From a virus: DNA of 51,218 bases. The notes under the pieces were generated by a model. That model saw nothing but the letters and a program-made list of their open reading frames with translations. It was not told where the DNA came from and ran no database searches. Location of the stretch: positions 1 through 51,218 of the IMG/VR virus record IMGVR_UViG_3300036790_000100; one strand, written 5' to 3'. Shown here piece by piece: positions 8,262 to 14,852 of the stretch (the stretch's first letter is position 1; every line of letters begins with the position of its first letter). Made by a program: the position numbers and the translations under genes.

Positions 8262-8608
8262 TGGCCGCCGCCACCTCGAAGCCAACGGGCAGGCGCGGGC
8301 CGATCCCGAAGGCCCCTTCGCGCGACCCGTGGGTTCCGCCTGAGTGGGATCCGGAGGATGCGCACGCGGTCCAGGCGTTCATGCAGGGTCGGGCCAGTCC
8401 TGAACAGCAGCAGCGCGCGGCCGCCTTCATCGTCCACCAGCTGTGCGGCACGTACGATCAGTCCTTCCGACCTGGTGGCGATCGCGATACGTGCTTTGCG
8501 GAAGGTAAGCGCTTCGTGGGCCTGCAGCTGGTGAAATTCGTGAATCTCAACATCGCCCGGCTGCTCAACAAGAACAGCGAACAGGGCGCACCACCCAAGG
8601 AGCAATAG
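8261..8608 (+). CDS. Bbp19-like phage protein
   Basis: A 115-aa protein with the signature of the Bbp19 family of Bordetella phage BPP-1: EWDPEDAHAVQAFM followed by LCGTYDQSFRPGGDR and FAEGKRFVGLQLVK. It lies between portal and scaffold, as it does in BPP-1. Its biochemical role is not established; a head-assembly role is likely from the neighbours. The N-terminal 30 residues are basic and Pro-rich. Confidence 0.75.
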   Translation: MAAATSKPTGRRGPIPKAPSRDPWVPPEWDPEDAHAVQAFMQGRASPEQQQRAAAFIVHQLCGTYDQSFRPGGDRDTCFAEGKRFVGLQLVKFVNLNIARLLNKNSEQGAPPKEQ

Positions 8609-8611
8609 ACC

Positions 8612-9751
8612 ATGCCAGAAGCAGCAACAGGAGCAACAGGTGCCACAGGATCCGCAGCGACGGGCGCGACGGGTGCCACGGGCACCGGAACAGGCACAGG
8701 TACTGGGACAGGCACCGGAACCGGCACAGGCGCCGGCGGGGCTACAGGATCAGCCGCAGGTAATGGCGGCGGCACGGGCGGCAGCCAAACGGGGACGGGG
8801 ACTGGAACGGGCACGGGCACGGGCACGGGTACGGGTACGGGTACGGGCGCCGATGCAGCAGCTGCCGCGGCCGCAGCCGCAGCCGCCGCTGCGGGTGGTG
8901 GCACAGGCACGGGTACCGGCACCAGTGCGGCCGGTGCGGAAGCCTGGGCCGCGAATTGGCGCGAGACCTATGCCGGTGAGGATGCCGCGAAGCTGAATGT
9001 GCTCAAGCGCTATGAGTCGCCGCGGGCGCTCATGGATGCGCTGTTCTCGGCGCGGCAGAAGATCGAGTCGGGGGAGCTCAAAACCCCGCTGCCGGCGAAC
9101 GCGACGGCCGAGCAGCTCGCCACCTTCCGCAAGGACAATGGCATCCCGGACAAGCCGGAGGACTATTTCTCGAACCTGCCGGACGGGGTGAAGATCGATG
9201 ACGCCGACAAGGTGATGCTCGGCGACTACGCCAAGACGATGCACGAGTTGAACCTGACGCCGGCGCAGGCGCAGAAGCTGTTCGCGACCCGCCAGGCCCA
9301 GCTCGACAAGATGATCGTGGACCAGGGCGCGCAGGACAACACGCTCAAAACTCAGGTCGAGGATCAGCTGCGCGGGGAATGGGGCAATGACTACCGGCCC
9401 AACCTCAACGCGATCCACAACCTGCTGAACGGCTTCCCAGAAGGTGCGCGTGAGGCGCTGCTGAATGCCCGCGGACCGGACGGCAAGGCGATCTTCAACA
9501 ACAAGGAGGTCATGCAGGCGTTTGCACAGATCGCCCGCACCGTGAGCCCCTTCGGTACCATCACCGGCGCCGACGGTGGCGCGCTGAATGCGAGCGGCGT
9601 CGAGTCGCGCATGGCGGAGATCGTGAAGATGATGGGCGCGCCGAAGGGCACGCCGGAGTACAAGGCCTACTACGAAAACCCGAAGGTGCAGGCCGAGTAC
9701 CGTGACCTGATCTCAGCGCAGGAGCGGTTGAAAGCCCGCAGCGCGGCGTAG
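8612..9751 (+). CDS. scaffold-type head assembly protein with low-complexity N-terminus
   Basis: A 379-aa protein directly upstream of the capsid region. The C-terminal two thirds (from about residue 108, [19 protein letters not shown]) look like podovirus scaffold proteins: a charged helical body with [40 protein letters not shown] and a C-terminal helix [17 protein letters not shown]. The N-terminal ~105 residues are an extraordinary run of Thr-Gly, Ala-Thr-Gly and Ala repeats that is not part of the usual scaffold fold. Scaffold proteins guide capsid assembly and are then lost. The arm may be a disordered tether inside the prohead; that is inference. Confidence 0.75.
   Translation: MPEAATGATGATGSAATGATGATGTGTGTGTGTGTGTGTGAGGATGSAAGNGGGTGGSQTGTGTGTGTGTGTGTGTGTGADAAAAAAAAAAAAAGGGTGTGTGTSAAGAEAWAANWRETYAGEDAAKLNVLKRYESPRALMDALFSARQKIESGELKTPLPANATAEQLATFRKDNGIPDKPEDYFSNLPDGVKIDDADKVMLGDYAKTMHELNLTPAQAQKLFATRQAQLDKMIVDQGAQDNTLKTQVEDQLRGEWGNDYRPNLNAIHNLLNGFPEGAREALLNARGPDGKAIFNNKEVMQAFAQIARTVSPFGTITGADGGALNASGVESRMAEIVKMMGAPKGTPEYKAYYENPKVQAEYRDLISAQERLKARSAA
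8624..8935 (+). repeat. hexanucleotide coding repeat (Thr-Gly/Ala)
   Basis: A coding minisatellite of ACNGGN units (Thr-Gly), interleaved with GCAACAGGT-type units (Ala-Thr-Gly) and a GCN run giving about 13 consecutive Ala. Synonymous positions vary between neighbouring units in the first block (ACAGGC, ACCGGA, ACTGGG). The later block at 8808-8846 is nearly uniform (ACGGGC/ACGGGT), pointing to recent expansion by slippage. The reading frame is preserved throughout. Confidence 0.9.
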
Positions 9752-9785
9752 CATAGGTATGCCCTAACAAAGGCATTCCAATGCC
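9751..9785. other. two adjacent dyads between scaffold and next gene
   Basis: GCATAGGTATGC (9751-9762, 5-base arms) is followed by GGCATTCCAATGCC (9772-9785, 6-base arms). The inner ATGCC of the first can also pair with GGCAT of the second, so alternative hairpins are possible. There is no T tract. It could modulate expression between scaffold and capsid genes. Confidence 0.4.
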
Positions 9786-9809
9786 ATTCTTAATCACCTG
9801 GAGATCTCA

Positions 9810-10091
9810 ATGCCCGACCCGACCACAGACCCGGCAGCCACCGCGGCCGCCGCAGCTCCCAAGCCGAAGCAGAAAGTGAGCCTCGGCCGAATCGTCCACC
9901 ACCGCGATGTGCACGGACTCACCCACGCGGCGATCGTGACCAAGGTGCACGCCGATGGCACCGCGAGCCTGCACGTGTTCCCGCACGATGCCCCCTCGCA
10001 TCACGTCCACCAAGTCGCCGAGGTCAGCGCAGAGCACGACCCGGAATCCGAGACCCACAGCAGCGGCTGGCACTGGCCGAAGCTGCTGTAA
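9810..10091 (+). CDS. small SH3-like phage protein
   Basis: A 93-aa protein with a low-complexity Ala/Pro/Lys N-terminus, then a beta-rich core VSLGRIVHHRDVHGLTHAAI and TASLHVFPHD, ending in GWHWPKLL. The pattern G-R-I-V-H-Y/H ... A-I-V ... L-x-V-F with a C-terminal WHWP is a common small phage protein. Function is not known. ATG 9810 follows a GGAGAT site. It lies in the head module between scaffold and capsid. Confidence 0.65.
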   Translation: MPDPTTDPAATAAAAAPKPKQKVSLGRIVHHRDVHGLTHAAIVTKVHADGTASLHVFPHDAPSHHVHQVAEVSAEHDPESETHSSGWHWPKLL

Positions 10092-10111
10092 CACCAGGAG
10101 GATCAGCAGAC

Positions 10112-10291
10112 ATGGCAAAGCACTGGATGGCCGAGGCCTTCAAGAACGCCCACGGCCAGCTGCACAAGGCGCTGGGCGTCTCGGCCGACAAGACGATCCC
10201 GCGCTCGAAGCTGAAGGAGGCGGTGAAGAAGGGCGGCGTGACCGGCCACCGCGCACAGGCGGTGCTCAACGCGCATCCGCTGTCTGACTGA
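10112..10291 (+). CDS. small basic helical protein (59 aa)
   Basis: ATG 10112 follows a strong AGGAGGA site and opens a 59-aa frame beginning MAKHWMAEAFKNAHGQLHKA and ending in a His/Leu-rich tail. It has 11 Lys/Arg and no membrane segment. KTIPRSKLKEAVKKGG resembles part of a small helical DNA- or protein-binding domain. Short genes of this kind precede capsid genes in several phages, but I cannot name the role. Confidence 0.65.
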   Translation: MAKHWMAEAFKNAHGQLHKALGVSADKTIPRSKLKEAVKKGGVTGHRAQAVLNAHPLSD

Positions 10292-10521
10292 TCTGGGCTA
10301 CCGTCGCTTGACCTTTGCCGGTCATCGGCGGTAGCTTTCGACTCCAAGCTGATCGGCCGGACACCCCGCTCTAACAGGCGGCCCTGGCTCAGGTCAGTCG
10401 AACGTCAGACGTTCGGCACTGGAAGGCATCAGGCGGCACCGGCAACGGTCACCCCGCCGACGGCACGAAGGTCACCCCGAAAGTTGGGCAGTAAACCAAC
10501 CCATTTTCGGGAGTCACACAC
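10292..10521 (+). other. 230-base non-coding gap before major capsid gene
   Basis: No convincing frame. It contains a nested hairpin at 10297-10335 (outer arms GCTACCG/CGGTAGC, inner arms TGACC/GGTCA). A promoter-like TTGACC (10308-10313) lies 18 bases before TAGCTT (10332-10337) and resembles the late promoter at 2137. There is also a 7-base dyad CGAACGT-CAG-ACGTTCG (10399-10415) and a direct repeat GGTCACCCCG at 10447-10456 and 10470-10479. This density of motifs suggests control of capsid expression. Confidence 0.5.
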
Positions 10522-11367
10522 GTGGCCGATAGTGCATTTCAAATCCAGTACCGCCAGGAGTTCATCGCACAGTTCGAGCAGCGCCAGAGCCTGCTGCGCG
10601 ACAGCTGCACGACCGAGGCGGTGATCAAGGGCAACACCGCGGTGTTCCTGGTCGCAGGTTCGGGCGGCGCGACGGCAGTCAACCGGGGTCTGAATGGCCT
10701 CATCCCTGCTCGAGCGGACAGCCTGACGCAGAATTCCGCCACCCTCAATGAGTGGCACGATCTGGTCCGCAAGACCAACTTCAACGTGTTCGCATCGCAG
10801 GGCAACCAGCGGGCGATCATGCAGCAGTCCACGATGGCGGTCATCAACCGTAAGACCGACCAGGACATCATCAGCCAGCTGCAGACGGCCACCGTCAACA
10901 CGGGTGCCGCGCAGCCCGCCTCCCTCATGCTGGTCACCCGGGCAAAGACGAAGCTCGGCAACGCCGGCGTGCCGTGGGATGGGAACATCACGTTCCTGAT
11001 CACCCCGGCCTTCGAGGGCTACCTGATGCAGATTCCGGAGTTCGCGAACCGGCTCTACATCAACAAGCCCCCGACCGATGGTGCACTTGCCGCCTGGCGC
11101 GACAAGCCGCAATCGTACTGGTGGAACGGTGCGATGTGGATCGTGCATCCGAACCTGCCGGGTGCGGGCACCAACGCGGAGCAGTGCTTCGCGTATCACA
11201 AGAGCGCGATCGGACATGCGATCGACTCCGCGGGCCTCGAGGCGCCCGTGGGATACGATGAGGAACAGGCGTACACCTGGGCCCGCGCATCCGCCAACAT
11301 GGGGAGCAAGGTGCTGCAGAACAGCGGCATCGTGCTGATCAACCACGACGGCAGCGCGCTGTCCTAA
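10522..11367 (+). CDS. major capsid protein
   Basis: A 281-aa protein starting at GTG 10522 after a GGGAG site. Position after the scaffold, size, and a sequence with few Cys or Lys clusters fit the major capsid proteins of BPP-1/Bcep22-like podoviruses. Typical stretches are IQYRQEFIAQFEQRQSLLRD near the N-terminus, WHDLVRKTNFNVFASQGNQR and FLITPAFEGYLMQIPEFANR. These read like the N-arm, E-loop side and spine of an HK97-type fold. It should be the most abundant virion protein, which may explain the structured 5' region. Confidence 0.8.
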   Translation: MADSAFQIQYRQEFIAQFEQRQSLLRDSCTTEAVIKGNTAVFLVAGSGGATAVNRGLNGLIPARADSLTQNSATLNEWHDLVRKTNFNVFASQGNQRAIMQQSTMAVINRKTDQDIISQLQTATVNTGAAQPASLMLVTRAKTKLGNAGVPWDGNITFLITPAFEGYLMQIPEFANRLYINKPPTDGALAAWRDKPQSYWWNGAMWIVHPNLPGAGTNAEQCFAYHKSAIGHAIDSAGLEAPVGYDEEQAYTWARASANMGSKVLQNSGIVLINHDGSALS

Positions 11368-11393
11368 GCCGCTTACCTTCAGGAGTTTCGTCA

Positions 11394-11795
11394 ATGAAGC
11401 ACTACTTGCGAAACCGCGCATTCGGCGCGCGGCTGCCGCTGGCCCTGGCTCGGCTTGGGCTCTTTGCGTACAACACGGCGAACCCGCCGGTTGCCGTCTC
11501 GGTCGGCCCCCTGGCTGGCTTTGGCGCCAACGAGCCCGGCGGCACCAACACGATCCCGAAGCTCTGGGTCTACTCCAGCGCCGATGCGATCGCGACGGTG
11601 CAGGCCGCCGGTTACTTCACGAATGGCCTCACCCTGGGCATGCGGGTCGGCGATATCGTGTTTGTGATCGACAACAACCTGGTGCGCATGTACCCGTCAT
11701 TTGTGACGGTTGTCACGCCCACCGCCGGCGCTCCGGCTGTTGCCGGTACCGGCTCGTCCACCATCAACAGCACGACCACGTTGCTGGCGGACTGA
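11394..11795 (+). CDS. putative head decoration protein
   Basis: A 133-aa protein after the capsid gene, with an AGGAG site before ATG 11394. The segment GYFTNGLTLGMRVGDIVFVI plus a Thr/Ser/Ala-rich beta tail is the pattern of small capsid-decorating proteins found immediately after podovirus capsid genes. It probably stabilises the head lattice. A terminator-like hairpin follows at 11825, so its level may be set together with the capsid. Confidence 0.6.
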   Translation: MKHYLRNRAFGARLPLALARLGLFAYNTANPPVAVSVGPLAGFGANEPGGTNTIPKLWVYSSADAIATVQAAGYFTNGLTLGMRVGDIVFVIDNNLVRMYPSFVTVVTPTAGAPAVAGTGSSTINSTTTLLAD

Positions 11796-11824
11796 CCCCA
11801 ACTGCGAAGATCGATTCGCACCTG

Positions 11825-11859
11825 AAGGGCGCCCCATCAACCGGGCGCCCTTTTTGTTT
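11825..11859 (+). terminator. intrinsic terminator inside the late operon
   Basis: A 10-base perfect stem AAGGGCGCCC / GGGCGCCCTT with an 8-base loop, then TTTTTGTTT. It falls between the head and tail genes and would reduce tail relative to capsid transcription unless polymerase is antiterminated. Confidence 0.8.
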
Positions 11860-11884
11860 CTCCACCCAAACGAGGATCGCACCC

Positions 11885-12421
11885 ATGGCAGAGACCAACC
11901 AGCAAGCCGCCGTGAAGGCGGAAGCCGCGCAGCCTGCGCGCCTGATCGCTCCCATCAACGCCGATCGGCTCAGCTTCGCCGAGAGCAGCATGTGCCGCTG
12001 GCGGCTGGTGCTGCACGCCGGCACCGAGCCTGATGACATCCTGCCCGTTAGCTTCTGGGCAAACCTGGCGAGCTCCTTCGGCCCTCCGGAGAAGGCCGAC
12101 CAGGTGCGCGGCAGCGAAGTCGTCGTGCTCACCGAGGATATGAAATGGACCGCGGTGCTGATCGTCGTGGACTACGGTGCCAACTGGGCGAAGCTCGTGT
12201 TCCAGACCACCGCCAAGGGCGAGCGGCTGATCACGCAGCTGGGCGGCCTGCAGCGATCGCGCGTGGTGCACCTGCCCGGTCACACCGTCAACTACGGCGG
12301 CGTGTTCGGCAAGTGGCGCGTGGTGCGCGACATCGACGGGGCGGTGCTGCGCGATAAATTCAGCACCGAAGGCGAAGCCCACGGATGGCTGGCCGAGTAC
12401 GCCAAGAGCATCGCGGCATGA
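11885..12421 (+). CDS. head-tail region protein of unknown function
   Basis: A 178-aa protein between decoration protein and fibre gene. After a disordered Ala/Gln N-terminus it has an alpha/beta body with FAESSMCRWRLVLHAGTEPD, WTAVLIVVDYGANWAKLVFQ and a C-terminal FGKWRVVRDIDG motif. Proteins with this layout occur at the same place in related podovirus genomes, but I cannot assign a function. A virion or tail-assembly role is inferred from the neighbours. Its stop overlaps the next ATG (ATGA). Confidence 0.55.
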   Translation: MAETNQQAAVKAEAAQPARLIAPINADRLSFAESSMCRWRLVLHAGTEPDDILPVSFWANLASSFGPPEKADQVRGSEVVVLTEDMKWTAVLIVVDYGANWAKLVFQTTAKGERLITQLGGLQRSRVVHLPGHTVNYGGVFGKWRVVRDIDGAVLRDKFSTEGEAHGWLAEYAKSIAA

Positions 12422-14184
12422 AAAACCTGCGCCTCAAGCTGCTCGGCTTTGTGGCGCTGCTGCTGGGGGCGTCCGTCGCCCTCGGTCAGCAGCAGGTCAT
12501 CAACATCGGCACCGGCCCGAACATGGGCAACGGTGACCAGTTCCGCACCTTGGCGATCAAGGACAACGCCAACACGGCGCAGCTGTATGGTTCGCTGGGT
12601 CCGAACAGCCAGCTGAAAGCCACCGGCCTGATCGGTGTGCTGGATCTTGCGGCGCTGTGGAACTGCGGCTTCACCCCGCAGGCCATGCTCTCCAATGGCA
12701 GCTGCGGCACGCCCGGCACGGTCACCAGCGTGGGCCTGGCGGACCTTTCGACCACGCCGATCTTCGGCATCACCAATACCCCGGTGGTCGGAATCGGCAC
12801 GCTTGATCTGACCCTCAAGACGCAAAACGCCAACCTGGTGTTCGCAGGTCCCATCACCGGCGGCGCCGCGCAACCGAGCTTCCGCGCGCTGGTGTCAGCC
12901 GACTTGCCGCTGACCATCACCGGCCTGACCTCGGTCAGCTCCACCGCATTTGTCGGTGCACTCACCGGCAACGCCACGACGTCGACCACGGCGACCTCGG
13001 CCACGAATCTGCTCAACGGCGCCGCCGGCAGCATCCCCTACCAGACGGGCGCCGGCGCGACGAGCATGCTGGCTACGGCAAGCGGCGTCCTGGTCGGTGG
13101 CACGACGCCCGCCTGGTCCACGACCCCAACGCTCACCGGCACCAACTTCAGCGGCACGGCGGCATCCCTCACCACCGGCGCCGTGACCACCACCGCCTCA
13201 AGCACCAACAGCGCCTTCAACGTGCTGTTCGGGCTCACCAGCTCGACGCTGGGCTTCAAGAGCAGCGGCTTCACGTTCAACCCCTCGACCGGGGCGCTGG
13301 CCGCCACCAGCTTCACGGGCAACGTGACCGGCACGCTCACCGGCAACGCCAGCACCGCAACCGCGCTGGCCGCGGCTCCGAGCGGCTGCACCAACCAGTT
13401 CATGACCAGCATCGCGGCCAGCGGCAACGCGAACTGCTCCTCCGCGATCAGCCCCGTCATGACCGGCTCCTGGCTGTACACGGGCAACACGCAGTCGATC
13501 GGCGCCGGCAACAGCGGTGTGACCCTCGGCACGGACGGCAACAGCACGACCAATGCGCAGATGGCCTTTCTCAACAGCGCCGGGCAGGGATGGGCGTGCA
13601 AGATAGGCGCGCTCGCATCGGGTGACTTCGACTGCTACACCATGACGGCGCTGCAGACCGGCTTCGGTGACAGTTGGCTCGACGTGCGCGGCAGTCCATC
13701 AGCGATCACCTCGGTCTGGTTCAATTTGCCAGTGTCCACCAGCGCGCAGAGCGGGTACGTGTGCCACAACACCAATGCTGCCACCGGCGAGACATACGAC
13801 GGCACGAACACCTGCCTGGTCTCGAGCATCCGCTACAAGCAGGACGTGCAGCCGATCGATGAAGGTCTCGATGCGGTGATGAAGCTGCGGCCGATCACCT
13901 ATGAGCTCAAGGATCCGACCGACCGGGCGAGGATCGGCGATCAGTTCAAAGGCAACGCGCACCAGATCGGCTTCATTGCCGAGGAAGTGCAGAAGATCGA
14001 CCCGCGGCTGACACCGCTCGATGCGCAAGGTCTGCCGCGCGGTGTCGAATACGCGCAGATGACGGCACTGCTCGCCAAGGCGATTCAGCAGCAGCAGCAC
14101 GAGCTCTATGCGCTGTGGATCGCGGTCATCCTGCTGTTCACCTGGTCCGCTGGTTTAACCATCCGAGGACGCATCAAGCCATGA
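12418..14184 (+). CDS. tail fibre with S74-type intramolecular chaperone
   Basis: A 588-aa protein from ATG 12418. The middle is Ser/Thr/Ala/Gly-rich beta repeat sequence typical of trimeric fibres. Around residue 470 begins a Peptidase_S74 (endosialidase-type) chaperone domain: SSIRYKQDVQPIDEGLDAVM, then LRPITYEL and HQIGFIAEEVQKIDPRL. The Ser and Lys of SSIRYK are the expected self-cleavage pair. Oddly, it starts with a textbook Sec signal (KNLRLKLLGFVALLLGASVA) and ends with a hydrophobic helix (LYALWIAVILLFTWSAGL). If cleaved, the C-terminal helix leaves with the chaperone. Confidence 0.75.
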   Translation: MKNLRLKLLGFVALLLGASVALGQQQVINIGTGPNMGNGDQFRTLAIKDNANTAQLYGSLGPNSQLKATGLIGVLDLAALWNCGFTPQAMLSNGSCGTPGTVTSVGLADLSTTPIFGITNTPVVGIGTLDLTLKTQNANLVFAGPITGGAAQPSFRALVSADLPLTITGLTSVSSTAFVGALTGNATTSTTATSATNLLNGAAGSIPYQTGAGATSMLATASGVLVGGTTPAWSTTPTLTGTNFSGTAASLTTGAVTTTASSTNSAFNVLFGLTSSTLGFKSSGFTFNPSTGALAATSFTGNVTGTLTGNASTATALAAAPSGCTNQFMTSIAASGNANCSSAISPVMTGSWLYTGNTQSIGAGNSGVTLGTDGNSTTNAQMAFLNSAGQGWACKIGALASGDFDCYTMTALQTGFGDSWLDVRGSPSAITSVWFNLPVSTSAQSGYVCHNTNAATGETYDGTNTCLVSSIRYKQDVQPIDEGLDAVMKLRPITYELKDPTDRARIGDQFKGNAHQIGFIAEEVQKIDPRLTPLDAQGLPRGVEYAQMTALLAKAIQQQQHELYALWIAVILLFTWSAGLTIRGRIKP

Positions 14185-14849
14185 CACTCGCAACGCAGCT
14201 TTCGATTTACAACGGCGCCTGCACGGCGATCGGCGAGCGCATCCTGCAGCCGGCGAGCCCTGGCGGGACCTACTCGACCGAGAATCGCGAGAGCCGCCGC
14301 GCGCTCGATGATGTGTGGAACCGAGGGGGCGTACGCACCTGCTTGTCGATGGGCCTGTGGAACTTCGCCGGCCGCGGCATCCAGTGGAACTACGATCCGG
14401 ACTACACGCCACCCTTCGGGTACCAGTGCGCCTTTCAGCTGCCGACCGACTGGGTGCGCTGGATGATGGTGTGCACCGATCCTTACATGTCGAACCCGCT
14501 GATCCAGTACACCGACGAGGGTCAATATTTCTTCTGCGACCTGCAGATCCTCTACGTGAAGTACTGCTCGAGCGACCCCAAGTTCGGCATGAACATGGCC
14601 TTCTGGCCGGACAATTTCCAGCGCTACGTCGAGTACTACTTTGCACAGGCGATCTGCCTGCGCGTCACCGGGGATCAGAAGAAGCTCGAGGATGTGGCAA
14701 AGCTCGCCGATCAGGCGCTGAAGAAAGCGAAGTCCACCGACGCCATGAACGAATCGACCGCGATGCTCCCCGCTGGCCAGTGGCGCCAGGCGCGGCACGG
14801 CCGACGTGCGAATGTCGATCGCGGCAACCCTTACGATCTGTACGGGTAA
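14181..14849 (+). CDS. tail tubular protein A-like (T7 gp11 type)
   Basis: A 222-aa protein coupled by ATGA to the fibre gene. It has the T7 tail-tube-A pattern: N-terminal ATQLSIYNGACTAIGERIL, the conserved ENRESRRALDDVW helix, aromatic FQLPTDWVRW, and a C-terminal FAQAICLRVTG helix with a Lys-rich end. It should form the ring joining portal to tail nozzle. Size is right for the family and it is followed by the B partner. Confidence 0.85.
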   Translation: MTLATQLSIYNGACTAIGERILQPASPGGTYSTENRESRRALDDVWNRGGVRTCLSMGLWNFAGRGIQWNYDPDYTPPFGYQCAFQLPTDWVRWMMVCTDPYMSNPLIQYTDEGQYFFCDLQILYVKYCSSDPKFGMNMAFWPDNFQRYVEYYFAQAICLRVTGDQKKLEDVAKLADQALKKAKSTDAMNESTAMLPAGQWRQARHGRRANVDRGNPYDLYG

Positions 14850-14852
14850 ACG

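Noticed and set aside
8458-8922. Leftward frame coding for (Pro-Val)n
   Set aside because: It is the antisense of the Thr-Gly repeat; the forward frame continues into a normal scaffold body, the reverse does not.
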